From contig JAFTSB010000067.1 of assembly GCA_017461945.1 (NCBI GenBank), positions 62,001-126,000 of the forward strand: DNA of 64,000 nucleotides. The letters run 5' to 3'. This document shows positions 30,655 through 40,463 of this stretch, one piece after another. The DNA comes from Clostridia bacterium. GTDB lineage: Bacteria > Bacillota > Clostridia > Oscillospirales > CAG-272. A program made the translations under genes and the position numbers. The notes under the pieces were generated by a model. It saw only the letters and a list, made by a program, of their open reading frames with translations. It ran no database searches and had not been told where the DNA came from. The stretch's first letter is position 1. Each line of letters starts with the position of its first letter.

Positions 30655-32043
30655 ATGAAGCTAAAAACCGTTTATGTTTGCTCCGAATGCACCTACCGCT
30701 CCCCGAAATGGATGGGTAAATGCCCTTCTTGCGGTGCTTGGAACAGCTTTGTGGAGGATGTGATCGGTGAGGAAAGCAAGCCCGACACCGCCCGTTCTCC
30801 CCGTCGTGCGCTGACAGCACGCACCGGTGATCATAAAGCAACCCCTTATAAGGAAATGGAAATGCCCTCCTATATCCGTACCGCAACCGGCCTTGGCGAG
30901 TTGGATCGCGTACTGGGCGGTGGTCTGGTGCTTGGCTCCGTGGTTTTACTTGCCGGTGAGCCCGGCATTGGTAAATCCACATTGCTGATGCAAATATCGG
31001 ATATTTTAGGCAGCCACCGCAAGGTGCTCTACGTTTCGGGCGAGGAATCTGACGGTCAGCTTAAGCTTCGTGCCGAGCGGCTGGGCGTGGAGGGAGCCAA
31101 TCTTTCGATTCTGACCGAAACCAACATTGAGCGGATTCTGGGAGAGATCGACCGCGTGTCCCCGGATGTCATCATTGTGGATTCTATTCAGACCATTTAC
31201 AGCGATAATATCGCCTCTACTCCCGGCGCCGTAACGCAGGTCAAGGAAACCGCACTTGCCTTTATCAACAAAGCCAAAACCGATAATATTTCGGTAATTC
31301 TTGTAGGCCACGTTAACAAAGAAGGCACCATTGCAGGCCCCAAGGTATTGGAGCATATGGTCGATGCCGTGCTTTATTTTGAGGGCGAACGTCAGCAGAC
31401 CTATCGCATCATTCGCGCCATTAAAAATCGCTATGGCTCCACCAATGAGATCGGTGTCTTTGAAATGACCGACGAAGGGCTTGCAGAAGTAGTCAATCCC
31501 TCGGAAATGCTGCTGGCAGGCCGCCCCCAAAACACCCCCGGCAACTGCGCCGTTTGCACCATGGAGGGTACTCGCCCTTTAATTGCAGAGATCCAGGCTT
31601 TGGTCAGCCCCACCGCCTTCCCTGCCCCCAGACGCACCTCCAACGGCATTGATTATAACCGTCTTTGTTTAATTTTGGCCGTTTTGGAAAAAAGACTTGG
31701 CCTTCGTTTTTCTGTCAACGATGTGTATCTGAATGTCATTGGCGGCATGCGCTTAGACGAGCCTGCCTCGGATGTGGCCGTGGCTATGGCTTTGATTTCG
31801 TCGCTGACCGATCGCGCCGTGCCCGACGATCTGATTGCCATTGGCGAGCTGGGGCTGTCGGGCGAATGCCGCTCGGTTTCCGGGTTGGAATACCGCGTCA
31901 AGGAGGCCGCCCGGCTGGGCTTTAAAAAGGCTGTGATCCCCTACCGCAATCTGGAAAAGCGCGCCATCAAGGCCGACATTGAGCTGATTCCCATCAAAAG
32001 CATTTTTGAGGTGCTGAAATATCTCTCTGCTCCTGAAAAATAA
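30655..32043 (+). CDS. radA: DNA repair protein RadA
   Basis: 462 aa. Four-Cys zinc finger (C10-x2-C ... CPSC near 25), RecA-like ATPase with Walker A GEPGIGKST (about 104-112) and Walker B VIIVDS, the RadA-specific KNRYGSTNEIG motif near 258, and a C-terminal Lon-protease-like domain from about 300. RadA helps branch migration in recombinational repair. It has a 12-base gap between AGG-type site and ATG and its own terminator. Confidence 0.96.
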   Translation: MKLKTVYVCSECTYRSPKWMGKCPSCGAWNSFVEDVIGEESKPDTARSPRRALTARTGDHKATPYKEMEMPSYIRTATGLGELDRVLGGGLVLGSVVLLAGEPGIGKSTLLMQISDILGSHRKVLYVSGEESDGQLKLRAERLGVEGANLSILTETNIERILGEIDRVSPDVIIVDSIQTIYSDNIASTPGAVTQVKETALAFINKAKTDNISVILVGHVNKEGTIAGPKVLEHMVDAVLYFEGERQQTYRIIRAIKNRYGSTNEIGVFEMTDEGLAEVVNPSEMLLAGRPQNTPGNCAVCTMEGTRPLIAEIQALVSPTAFPAPRRTSNGIDYNRLCLILAVLEKRLGLRFSVNDVYLNVIGGMRLDEPASDVAVAMALISSLTDRAVPDDLIAIGELGLSGECRSVSGLEYRVKEAARLGFKKAVIPYRNLEKRAIKADIELIPIKSIFEVLKYLSAPEK

Positions 32044-32047
32044 ATGC

Positions 32048-32081
32048 AAAAGAAGCGCTTGGTTTTCCAAGCGCTTCTTTT
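32048..32081. terminator. bidirectional terminator
   Basis: 15-bp stem AAAAGAAGCGCTTGG/CCAAGCGCTTCTTTT with a TTTT loop between radA and the convergent ygjV-like gene. Confidence 0.92.
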
Positions 32082-32085
32082 GTTA

Positions 32086-32637
32086 TTAAGCGGTTTTATC
32101 CTCTGCATCCTTTTTCCGAAAAAGCGGCATCAGCAGCGAAACCAACGCCGAGGTGATTGTAAAGGTCACCCCAATGTATACCGTAATGGAATGTGCCTGC
32201 ATAATGTTATAGATCAAGGTGCAAAGCGATGCCAGAATTGCCAGCATTTTGGTGTGCCTCGGCTCCTTCATCCAGAACGCAACGGTAGATAGCGAGGAAC
32301 TGATGGCCGGAAAAATGCTGAAAATGTTGCTCCACGTCAGCACGGCAGACACCGCATACAGAATGATAAAAAACGGAAGCCACAGAATGCTTTTGCCAAA
32401 TTTTTTATCTTGATTGTAAAATACAAAGGCACGGCAAAGGCAAAGGGCGCTGGTGGCGGCCGCCGGAAAGGCCGCAATCAGTAAATAGTGCGTCAGCCAG
32501 GATAGATCCTGCACCGTTTTAAAGGTCAAAATTCCCTTTCGCGTTTTGCGCTGATAAATGATCAGCGACATCGTCACGGCGACAACGCCAAAGCCTTGTG
32601 CGATCCAGTATAACGGCGAATTCAAAGCTCCACCCAT
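32086..32637 (-). CDS. YgjV-family inner membrane protein
   Basis: 183 aa with five or six short membrane spans and the family-like openings IAQGFGVVAVTMSLIIYQRKTRK and SWLTHYLLIAAFPAAATSALC. The Imp-YgjV family is of unknown function; some members appear with sugar or quinate genes. Its start overlaps the end of the isomerase-dehydrogenase gene by 16 bases, implying translational coupling; a later in-frame ATG is not near a better site. Confidence 0.85.
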   Translation of the reverse strand: MGGALNSPLYWIAQGFGVVAVTMSLIIYQRKTRKGILTFKTVQDLSWLTHYLLIAAFPAAATSALCLCRAFVFYNQDKKFGKSILWLPFFIILYAVSAVLTWSNIFSIFPAISSSLSTVAFWMKEPRHTKMLAILASLCTLIYNIMQAHSITVYIGVTFTITSALVSLLMPLFRKKDAEDKTA

Positions 32638-34502
32638 CCTTCTTTGCCCTTGGCGCTCTCATACAGCTTATCCAGGACATAGCGAGAACGAATACCGTTT
32701 TCTGCAGTCACGATAAGGGGTGTGCCGGTGCGCAGCGCATAAGCGAAATTATCGGCTGCCTGGTTCCATTCCTTTTTCACGGGATAGGGGCTTTCCTCGG
32801 TCCAGCTGCCGTCCTTCCACCAATAGATGTGATCGCCCTCCGGACCGCCTGCGGTCAGCAGATAGGCACCCTTGTCACCATAAACCTCCAGCCTGGTATA
32901 CCAGGACGAGGCGGGATAGGAGGTGGTGGAGGAAAAGCGTGCGATCATACCGTTTTCGTAAAGAAGCTCACCGATGCCGTAATCCTCTGCCTCGATCTGA
33001 TGGGTTTGCGTGGTCATGGTACATCTGACCTTTTGAGGCATGCCAAACACGCTTAAAAAGCGGTCTATCTCGTGGATGCCCTGATTGCTCATCGCACCGC
33101 CACCATCCATAGCCCACGTGCCGCGCCAAGCGCCGTTTTCATCAAAATAGGCCTTGTTGCGGCGGATATTCAAAATGATGTTGGCAGATTTCAGCTTGCC
33201 GAAATATCCGTCCTTCACTGCCAACTGCAGCTCCTTCAGTGGGCCGCGAAAATGCAGATCAAAATCCGGGGCAAACAGCAGACCCTTCTCCTTTGCCAGC
33301 TCCGCCACGTGGGCACATTTTTCATAAGTGACGTCCATGGGCTTGGTGGTCAGCACGTGCTTGCCGGCGCGCAGGCATTTCTCTGCAATATCGCAATGGG
33401 TGCCGGTGGGTGTTACAACATACATCACCTCTACGGCCGGATCCTTTAAAAAGGTGTCGATCTCCGTGCTATGGGGCACCTTGAACTGCTCGCCAATGGT
33501 CTTTGCCTTTTCGGCATTGATGTCACAAACACCCATCAGCTTGATGCCGCAGGTATCGCTGATCTGTGCGCAACGGTTTTTGCCCATACCAAGACCCACC
33601 ACCACCATACGAACGGGATCATCCTTGTAGGGGCGATCAAAATAATGCTTCACCGACAGTGCCGTCTTCATATCCGCAGGCGCACTTTCGGGCCATACCT
33701 TTTTGATGTGCTGATAGCAGCGCTTAGTAGCTTCCTCGGCGGTCATGGAGGTCACGACGGAGGGTAAATGTGTTTCAATGGAAATGGGCAGCTGCTTTCC
33801 CGTCACGGCGGCGCCGCGCAAAACGCGATCCCAAGGCACCTTTTTGCCCTCGACCTCTGACAGCACGCCACGGCATTTCACGTGTAGCATATTGGCATAT
33901 TTCAAAGCCTTGGTGAAATAAGCAATGCAGTCTCCTTGCGCCTCGGGCAACAGTTCAAACATATTGGAAACATCCCACGCCATACCCCATTCGGGCACGT
34001 TCAATGCCTCAAGAAGCGTGATGACCTCATCAGGGGTTTGACCGCAATTTTCAAAACCGAGGATCAAGCCCGCCTCCCTGGCGCGCTTGGCAAAGGGATC
34101 AAACATCTCCAGCACGCGAGAGAGCTCGTCGGGGCGCATAGCAAGATCGCCGCAATGGGGATCATTTTGATCGTGCTGCCAGAAGTTAAAGGCGCGCACC
34201 ATACGGCAATCCAGAATGTCGGCCGCACGGATGATTCCCTCCAGCTTTTCTCTTTCGGCCTGGATGCGTTCTGCATCGGGTAAATGTGTTTTACAAAGCG
34301 AGGATTGGATCACACCGGTTTTGAGTCCAAGGGCATCCAGCTGAGCCTTTAAGGCCTTTAACTGCTCGGTGCTTTGCTTTTCAATGGGTGCACCGTTGAT
34401 CCGACCGCGGAAATCAACGTACTCCAACCCCCACTCGGCAAATTTGGGTAATACCTCGGTAACCTCTTTTTTTAGTTCATCGGTAAAAACAGAAATATAC
34501 AT
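32622..34502 (-). CDS. fused sugar isomerase/epimerase and Gfo/Idh/MocA dehydrogenase
   Basis: 626 aa. Residues about 1-275 form a xylose-isomerase-like TIM barrel (AP_endonuc_2 type) with GFENCGQ, WDVSN and SIETHL metal-site segments. Residues about 295-626 form a Gfo/Idh/MocA oxidoreductase with Rossmann motif VVVGLGMGKNR near 298 and the catalytic-type segment TTKPMD near 385, then a beta domain with a GAMSNQGIHEIDRF signature. The two usually lie in separate genes acting on the same inositol- or keto-sugar. A fusion suggests substrate passing between epimerase and dehydrogenase. Divergent from an AraC regulator. Confidence 0.9.
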   Translation of the reverse strand: MYISVFTDELKKEVTEVLPKFAEWGLEYVDFRGRINGAPIEKQSTEQLKALKAQLDALGLKTGVIQSSLCKTHLPDAERIQAEREKLEGIIRAADILDCRMVRAFNFWQHDQNDPHCGDLAMRPDELSRVLEMFDPFAKRAREAGLILGFENCGQTPDEVITLLEALNVPEWGMAWDVSNMFELLPEAQGDCIAYFTKALKYANMLHVKCRGVLSEVEGKKVPWDRVLRGAAVTGKQLPISIETHLPSVVTSMTAEEATKRCYQHIKKVWPESAPADMKTALSVKHYFDRPYKDDPVRMVVVGLGMGKNRCAQISDTCGIKLMGVCDINAEKAKTIGEQFKVPHSTEIDTFLKDPAVEVMYVVTPTGTHCDIAEKCLRAGKHVLTTKPMDVTYEKCAHVAELAKEKGLLFAPDFDLHFRGPLKELQLAVKDGYFGKLKSANIILNIRRNKAYFDENGAWRGTWAMDGGGAMSNQGIHEIDRFLSVFGMPQKVRCTMTTQTHQIEAEDYGIGELLYENGMIARFSSTTSYPASSWYTRLEVYGDKGAYLLTAGGPEGDHIYWWKDGSWTEESPYPVKKEWNQAADNFAYALRTGTPLIVTAENGIRSRYVLDKLYESAKGKEGWVEL

Positions 34503-34580
34503 AACAATGCTCCTTTTTCTTGACTTTTTGTGTCTTCTCTTTTATAATAATCTTAAAATCATTTTATTTATAGCACAAAA

Positions 34581-34606
34581 TTTCTCAAAAATAGGATATT
34601 TTTAAT
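34581..34606. promoter_or_regulatory. conserved AraC-locus motif, copy 2
   Basis: TTTCTCAAAAATAGG followed by ATATTTTTAAT; differs from the copy at 24944 by a substitution and a one-base length change. It lies 79 bases from the start of the divergent fusion gene (76 at the rhaA locus) and runs up to the araC start codon, covering its weak ribosome site. Confidence 0.55.
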
Positions 34607-35470
34607 ATGAGCGTTTATTTTAACAGACAAATCGAACTGAAGCTGATGCAAAAAAGCGCACCTGTCCTCTTTGTACACAAACGCAGCTTTGACACGCCAG
34701 AGGGCTTTTCGCTACATCTGAACGACTGTGTTGAAGTCTATGTTTACGTTTCAGGCGAAACCGATTATATTATTGAAGAAAATTATCACACCCTGCGCCC
34801 CGGCGATATTATGGTGATATCTCCCCACGAGGTACACGTCCCCGTATTGAAATCTCCCTGTGAATATGAGCGCTTTTATTTGCTGTTTCCCCTTGACACC
34901 TTTGCGGATTATCGGTTTGACCCCCTGCTCCCTTTTGTGACAAGGCAGAAGGGCGCGTCGGCCAGGCTGGCACTCTCTGCACAGGAAAAAGACAAGGCGT
35001 TAGATATTCTGCATCAGATCAGCGCCCTGTGTAAGGCTGATCCATCTCCCGGTGATCAGCTGACCGCGTGGGGGCTGACAACGCAATTTTTGGGGCTGCT
35101 ATCTCCGATTTCGCAGACCTGCGGTGATGAGGAGCCCTCCGGTGTTCCCGTTTTGCTGCGGCAGATCCTGCAATTCATCAGCATTTCTCCCCAGGAGCTG
35201 AAATCTGTTGGCGACATTGCCAAACATTTTCATATATCACCCCCTTATCTTTCCGCCTTGTTCAAAAAGCACGTAGGGGTGACAGCCAGCAGTTATCTGC
35301 GTATTAAAAAAATAGCACTTGCCAAAAAGCTGCTGGAAGCGGGAAACTCTGTGGCCTACACCTGCTATGAATGCGGCTTTTCGGATAGCTCTCACTTTAT
35401 CAAAAACTTTAAGAATTTCACCGGGATCACGCCCTATCAATACAAGGAAATACACACAAAAAAGAGATGA
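34607..35470 (+). CDS. AraC-family transcriptional regulator
   Basis: 287 aa: an N-terminal cupin (LHLNDCVEVYVYVSGETDYI...RPGDIMVISPHEVHV, about residues 35-85) and a C-terminal pair of HTHs (SVGDIAKHFHISPPYLSALFKKHVG about 202-226; VAYTCYECGFSDSSHFIKNFKNFTG about 248-272). It is divergent from the isomerase-dehydrogenase fusion and probably controls it. The ribosome site before the ATG is weak (AGGA, spacing about 11) and embedded in the conserved motif, which suggests autoregulation. Confidence 0.88.
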   Translation: MSVYFNRQIELKLMQKSAPVLFVHKRSFDTPEGFSLHLNDCVEVYVYVSGETDYIIEENYHTLRPGDIMVISPHEVHVPVLKSPCEYERFYLLFPLDTFADYRFDPLLPFVTRQKGASARLALSAQEKDKALDILHQISALCKADPSPGDQLTAWGLTTQFLGLLSPISQTCGDEEPSGVPVLLRQILQFISISPQELKSVGDIAKHFHISPPYLSALFKKHVGVTASSYLRIKKIALAKKLLEAGNSVAYTCYECGFSDSSHFIKNFKNFTGITPYQYKEIHTKKR

Positions 35471-35513
35471 TAAAAGGGAGAGATGCTCCGTTTGGAGTAT
35501 CTCTCCCTTTTAT
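35470..35513. terminator. bidirectional terminator
   Basis: Long stem ATAAAAGGGAGAGAT(G)CTCC / GGAG(T)ATCTCTCCCTTTTAT between the araC gene and the convergent isomerase gene. Confidence 0.9.
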
Positions 35514-35517
35514 AGCT

Positions 35518-36372
35518 TTATGCTTTTTCAAACATTTCGATCAATAGTCGACCGGTTTTGCCTGCCGTGGCCAAGAAATCTGCCACCATACAATCGGGCA
35601 GCTTACCATAAACAAATTCAAAAGTCAGATTCCCTTGATAACCAATCTCCTTAAGGGATGCCATTTGCTCTCTCCAGTCAATATCCCCTTGAAACGGCAT
35701 AACGTGCAGATCTTTGTTGTAGTAATTGTCATGAATGTGGGTGCAGGTTATGCGGGAGCCAAGCTCACGCATAGCAGCCGGCATCCCCTCACGGGTAAAA
35801 GCAAGACGTGCGTGACCGCTATCCCAACAACATACGACATGAGGATTATCAAAGCGATCGATCAGACCCTTTAATTCCTCCAAGCGCGAGGTGAAACGGT
35901 TGGGGGGTGCATCCTTGGCCCGGTTATCTTCAAAAACCGTTTCAAAAGCCACGCAAAGCCCCTTGGCTGAAGCCCGATCTACATACGGTGCCCACAGCTC
36001 ATACATTTCCTTCATAGCAGCATCAGCATCGTAAACGCCATCCTTTTGGACACGATAATCATCACCGTGCACGACAATTTGCTTGTTTCCCATGCGAATG
36101 GCGGCCTCAAAGGCGATATCCAGCAAAACCTTGTACTCCTCCATAGAGCGTTTTTTATAACGGTTAAAGGGAGCGTGGCTCTGCTCGATGGGCAGTTCCA
36201 GGGACTCGGAGGCATTTAAAAGCGAGGCCACCTGCTTTTCCCAGTTTTCGCTGCTGGGACTGTAATCAACAACAGTAAAACCAGCCTCTTTGCAAAGGCG
36301 GAACATATTCATTGCACTTTTATCGGTCAGCTCGGTTCTTTGCAAATAGTTGGCACAAATCGAAAGCTCCAT
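35518..36372 (-). CDS. sugar phosphate isomerase/epimerase (TIM barrel)
   Basis: 284 aa from the ATG at 36372 (GGAAAAAG site; the longer frame overlaps malQ). Xylose-isomerase-like barrel with metal-site segments VHGDDYR near 121, VAFETVFED near 155, CWDSGHARL near 194 and THIHDN near 222. Substrate unknown. It lies 23 bases after malQ in the polA-malQ-isomerase run and may be co-transcribed. Confidence 0.87.
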   Translation of the reverse strand: MELSICANYLQRTELTDKSAMNMFRLCKEAGFTVVDYSPSSENWEKQVASLLNASESLELPIEQSHAPFNRYKKRSMEEYKVLLDIAFEAAIRMGNKQIVVHGDDYRVQKDGVYDADAAMKEMYELWAPYVDRASAKGLCVAFETVFEDNRAKDAPPNRFTSRLEELKGLIDRFDNPHVVCCWDSGHARLAFTREGMPAAMRELGSRITCTHIHDNYYNKDLHVMPFQGDIDWREQMASLKEIGYQGNLTFEFVYGKLPDCMVADFLATAGKTGRLLIEMFEKA

Positions 36373-36395
36373 ATCTTTTTCCTTTCCGAACGTTT

Positions 36396-37841
36396 TTACT
36401 TTCTTCCGTATAGTTGATTCATATGGCAAAATTTAGAGCGATCCAGGCTTTGCAGTTGCTCCTTGGTAATGCGGTAACCCCAGTTACCGTCGGCCTTGCC
36501 GGGGGTGTTCATACGGGTATCTGCCCCAAAGCGCAGGAGATCCTGCACGGGAAAAATGGTCAACCCTGCGTGAGAGCCCAGCATGGTGCGGAAGATAGCA
36601 TCATACCCCCGATCCCAATCGGAATCGGTATAACCGCAATATTCCAGCATCTGCCGCCGGGTGTTGGCATCCTGCTCCCAGACATAACCAAGCAGAGTGT
36701 TGTTATCGTGAGTACCGGTGTAGGCAATGCAGTTTGCCGGATAATTATGAGGCAAATGCGGCGTTTGGGGATCTCCAAGAAATGCGAATTGGAATACGCG
36801 CATCCCCGGGAAACCACTCTTTTCCAACAGCTTTTGCACAGCGGGCGGAATATCGCCCAGGTCCTCGGCAATGATCATCCGCCCCCCTGCGACCTCTTTC
36901 ATAGCTTTTACAAAAGCCATCCCTGGGCCCTTCTTCCACTGACCTTCTCTGGCGGTTTCGGCCGTTGCGGGAATGCGCCAATAGGATTCGATACCGCGAA
37001 AATGATCGATACGAACGCCATCAAACAGTGACAAGGTATGCGCCATACGCGCGCGCCACCAAGTGAAATCATCCTGCTTCATCACATTCCAGCGATAAAG
37101 CGGATTGCCCCACATCTGGCCATCCTTGGAAAAATAATCAGGCGGACAACCGGCAATGCTTGTGGAATATCCATCGGCATCCAGTTCAAACTGATCGGGA
37201 TGACAGTAGACATCTGCACTATGCAAGCCCACATAAATCGGCAGGTCACCGATGATGAAGATCCCCTTTTTGTTGGCATATTCCTTGACGCGTTTCCATT
37301 GCTTTAAAAAGTGGAACTGCACAAAAGCGTGATAGAAATAATCCTGCTCATCATATTGCGTGCTTTTCCAATCCTGCCAAGGCAAGAAATGATTGGCTTT
37401 ATCCAAAGCCAAAAAGCGACAGGCTTCATCCAAATAGGGTTGCCCTTGGATGAAATCAAGGATTTCCTGCTTATGGATAGTGCGAGATGCGGCACGGCGC
37501 AACAACAGCTCGCGCTCGATCGAAAGGCGCTTGGCTTCTACCTGATAAGGGTCCTTTTGCTGCGCCAGGGCAAGCTCGGCAGTGGTGATCAGCCCCTCTT
37601 CATAGAGCGTAGGCAGATCAATAAAGTAAGGATTGCCCGCAAAAGCAGATACTGATTTATAGGGTGAGTTGCATTCATCGGGAATGGTAAAAGGCAGGAC
37701 CTGCCAATAACGAAAACCACAATCCGACAAAAAATCTATAAACTCCAAGGCTTCCTTGCCAAAGGAGCCAACCGAAAACTCACCATGAAGTGAGGAAACA
37801 TGCATCAATACGCCCGAGGCACGGGATTCAGTGACTGTCAT
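36396..37841 (-). CDS. malQ: 4-alpha-glucanotransferase
   Basis: GH77 enzyme that transfers alpha-1,4-glucan segments between maltodextrins or glycogen. 481 aa from the ATG at 37841 (AAGGAGAG nine bases before it), the short DPE1/MalQ form. The catalytic Asp is in DGVRIDHFRGIESYW near 283, the acid/base Glu in IIAEDLGDIPP near 333, and the third Asp in AYTGTHDNNTLLGY near 388. Its start lies 14 bases inside the end of polA. No other glycogen gene is nearby. Confidence 0.95.
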   Translation of the reverse strand: MTVTESRASGVLMHVSSLHGEFSVGSFGKEALEFIDFLSDCGFRYWQVLPFTIPDECNSPYKSVSAFAGNPYFIDLPTLYEEGLITTAELALAQQKDPYQVEAKRLSIERELLLRRAASRTIHKQEILDFIQGQPYLDEACRFLALDKANHFLPWQDWKSTQYDEQDYFYHAFVQFHFLKQWKRVKEYANKKGIFIIGDLPIYVGLHSADVYCHPDQFELDADGYSTSIAGCPPDYFSKDGQMWGNPLYRWNVMKQDDFTWWRARMAHTLSLFDGVRIDHFRGIESYWRIPATAETAREGQWKKGPGMAFVKAMKEVAGGRMIIAEDLGDIPPAVQKLLEKSGFPGMRVFQFAFLGDPQTPHLPHNYPANCIAYTGTHDNNTLLGYVWEQDANTRRQMLEYCGYTDSDWDRGYDAIFRTMLGSHAGLTIFPVQDLLRFGADTRMNTPGKADGNWGYRITKEQLQSLDRSKFCHMNQLYGRK

Positions 37842-40335
37842 ACCAATTCTCTCCTTCTGCAACACCAACCTTCAGGGCTACCTTTAATGAAACGGCATTT
37901 TCCATTTCGCTAACCAACAGCTCTCGTGCGGCGGCGACATCCTGCTTGGAGGCTTCTACGATCAGCTCGTCATGCACCTGCAGGATCAAACGCGCGTCCA
38001 AGCCGGAGGCCTTCAGCTTTTGATCCACACGCACCATAGCGATCTTGATGATGTCAGCAGCAGTACCCTGAATGGGGCTGTTCATGGCCACGCGCTCGCC
38101 AAAGTGTTGCATATTTTTGTTTTGCATTTTCAGCTCCGGAATGTACCGGCGGCGGCCCAAAAGCGTGGTAACATATCCGTTATCATATCCACTTTGAATC
38201 ACCGATTTCAAGTAACCGTCAATCTGGGGATAGGCGGCGAAATAGCCCGCAATATACTCCTTGGCCTTGGCCTGCGAGATGTGCAGATCCTCGGAAAGGC
38301 TATAGGCCCCCATACCGTAAAGAATGCCAAAATTCACCGCTTTGGCACGTTTTCGTAACTCAGGAGTCACCTGTTCTATCGGCACGCCAAAGACGTTGGC
38401 GGCGGTTGCTGTGTGGATATCCTCGCCGCTTTCAAAAGAGGCCAGCATTGCCTCGTCCTCGGCCAAAGCAGCTAACAAGCGAAGCTCAATTTGCGAGTAG
38501 TCTGCATCAATTAGCAAATAATTGTCGTTCTCGGAGATAAAATAACGCCTTAATTCCTTTCCCAGATCAGTACGAATCGGAATGTTTTGCAGGTTCGGCT
38601 CCGCCGAAGAAAGTCGGCCCGTGGCCGTTCCGGTCTGCTTGAACACCGTGTGAATGCGACCGTCGTCGGCAATTTGCTTCAGCAATCCGTCGGCATACGT
38701 GCTGTTCAGCTTGGTAACCTGCCGATAATCCAAGATCTCCTCAATAATAGGATGATACGGCCGTAATTTTTCCAAAACCTCCGCATTGGTAGAATATCCC
38801 GTTTTCGTCTTTTTTCCATGGGGCAAGCCCAGCTTTTCGAACAGCACCTCGCCCAACTGCTTGGGAGAATGAATGTTGAATTCTCCCCCTGCCAGATAGT
38901 AGATGCGTTCTGCCAATGCCTCGCTGACACTGGTCAGCTCTGCGCCATAAGCCGCAAGGCCATCCTTGTTCACACGAAAGCCGATCCGCTCCATATCGGC
39001 CAGTACGGCCGCCAAGGGCATTTCGATCTCATACAACAGCTTTTCCATGGCAAGCTCGGTAATGCGCTTTTCCAGCTCTGCAGCAAGAGACAGAACGGCG
39101 GTCAGATGAGAAGGGGCAGCGGCAGGCTGTTTGCCGCAGTATTGCAATGAAAGACGAGATAGATCAAACCCACCCTCTGCAGCATTGAGTACATACGCAG
39201 CCAGCATCGTATCCATTGCACAACCGCGCCAATGGATCCCCTGCTCCTCCAGCTCCTTATAAATTCGCTTGCAATCGTGGCAAACCACTTTCAGATCTTT
39301 CGAAAGCAACGTTTGAATCGCCTCGGTATCCGCCAATTTCCATATGCGGCCCTCTGCGGCCATATAGCCCGCACCTTCGTAAAGATCAAATGCCACCGTA
39401 CCGTTCCACGCAGCAAGGGCAGCAGCATCCATCGTGCCGATTTCGGTAACTGTCTCGATTGTTACTTGTTGTGGCTCAGCCAATCCAAAGCGCTTGATAA
39501 AGGCATTGAATTCAAATCTGGTGAAAAGCGCCAGTGCGGCGGTTTTGTCAATGCCGTTGTATGTCAATTGCGATAGGGATTTTTCAATGGGCGCTTGGCG
39601 AAAAATGGTAGCCAGCTTTTGCGATAAATAGGCACTATCCTTGCCGCCCTCCAGCTTGGCGCGCACCGAAGGAGTGTGCTTGGCGGTGGGCAACTCACGA
39701 TAGATACCATCTAGGTTGCCGTATTCGGCAATCAGCTTTAGAGCAGTCTTTTCACCGATGCCCGGCACGCCCGGAATATTATCAGAGCTATCTCCCATCA
39801 GCGCCTTGACATCCACAAATTGCGTGGATTCTACACCGTATTTCTCGCGGAATTTCTCGCGGTTCATATCAATTGTCTCGGTATTAGTAGCCAACAACAC
39901 GTGTACCCGATCCGAAATCAGCTGCAAAGCATCGCGGTCCCCCGTCAAGATATAGGCTTCGCAGTCTTCAGCCTCTGCCATAGCAGCCAGCGTGCCAAGT
40001 ATATCGTCTGCCTCATATCCCTCCAGCTCCAAAGGCGTAAACCCAAGAGCGGCGGCAAGCTCCTTTGCAAGGGGCAATTGCGTAAGCAGCTCCTCCGGCG
40101 TGGGGCGGCGACCGGCCTTATAAGCATCGTACATCTTGTGGCGGAAGGTCGGCGCCTTAAGATCAAAGGCGATGGCGGCAAAATCGGGCTTGACCAGCTC
40201 CAGATTTTTCTCCAGGATACTGACCATGCCAAACAGCGCATTTGTAGGCAATCCCTCTTTATTGGAAAGGGGGCGAATGCCGTAAAAAGCGCGATTAACA
40301 ATGCTATTGCCGTCTACAGCCAGAATTTTTTTCAT
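37828..40335 (-). CDS. polA: DNA polymerase I
   Basis: 835 aa. Order: 5'-3' FEN-type exonuclease (about 1-285, with DGNSIVNRAFYG and TGDRDALQLISD), a 3'-5' exonuclease-like domain (about 295-460) and the family A polymerase (about 460-835: motif A DYSQIELR near 630, motif B KRAKAVNFGILYGMG near 675, motif C QVHDELIVEA near 795). The proofreading domain looks vestigial: the usual D-x-E pair reads FDLYEG and the exo II region lacks its Asn/Asp pattern, as in Bacillus PolA. It fills gaps in repair and lagging-strand synthesis. Confidence 0.96.
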   Translation of the reverse strand: MKKILAVDGNSIVNRAFYGIRPLSNKEGLPTNALFGMVSILEKNLELVKPDFAAIAFDLKAPTFRHKMYDAYKAGRRPTPEELLTQLPLAKELAAALGFTPLELEGYEADDILGTLAAMAEAEDCEAYILTGDRDALQLISDRVHVLLATNTETIDMNREKFREKYGVESTQFVDVKALMGDSSDNIPGVPGIGEKTALKLIAEYGNLDGIYRELPTAKHTPSVRAKLEGGKDSAYLSQKLATIFRQAPIEKSLSQLTYNGIDKTAALALFTRFEFNAFIKRFGLAEPQQVTIETVTEIGTMDAAALAAWNGTVAFDLYEGAGYMAAEGRIWKLADTEAIQTLLSKDLKVVCHDCKRIYKELEEQGIHWRGCAMDTMLAAYVLNAAEGGFDLSRLSLQYCGKQPAAAPSHLTAVLSLAAELEKRITELAMEKLLYEIEMPLAAVLADMERIGFRVNKDGLAAYGAELTSVSEALAERIYYLAGGEFNIHSPKQLGEVLFEKLGLPHGKKTKTGYSTNAEVLEKLRPYHPIIEEILDYRQVTKLNSTYADGLLKQIADDGRIHTVFKQTGTATGRLSSAEPNLQNIPIRTDLGKELRRYFISENDNYLLIDADYSQIELRLLAALAEDEAMLASFESGEDIHTATAANVFGVPIEQVTPELRKRAKAVNFGILYGMGAYSLSEDLHISQAKAKEYIAGYFAAYPQIDGYLKSVIQSGYDNGYVTTLLGRRRYIPELKMQNKNMQHFGERVAMNSPIQGTAADIIKIAMVRVDQKLKASGLDARLILQVHDELIVEASKQDVAAARELLVSEMENAVSLKVALKVGVAEGENWYDSH

Positions 40336-40404
40336 ATCTTCCTCCGCGAATGGGATTTTATGATCACATTATACTACTTTTTTATGCTTTCGTCAATCTT
40401 TCAC

Positions 40405-40433
40405 TTGCCTTTTGAAGCAAGATATGCTACAAT
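40405..40433 (+). promoter_or_regulatory. promoter of the 168-aa membrane protein gene
   Basis: TTGCCT (40405-40410), 17-base spacer, TACAAT (40428-40433). Confidence 0.6.
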
Positions 40434-40463
40434 AAAAATAGATATTTTCAAAGGAGACCCCTT

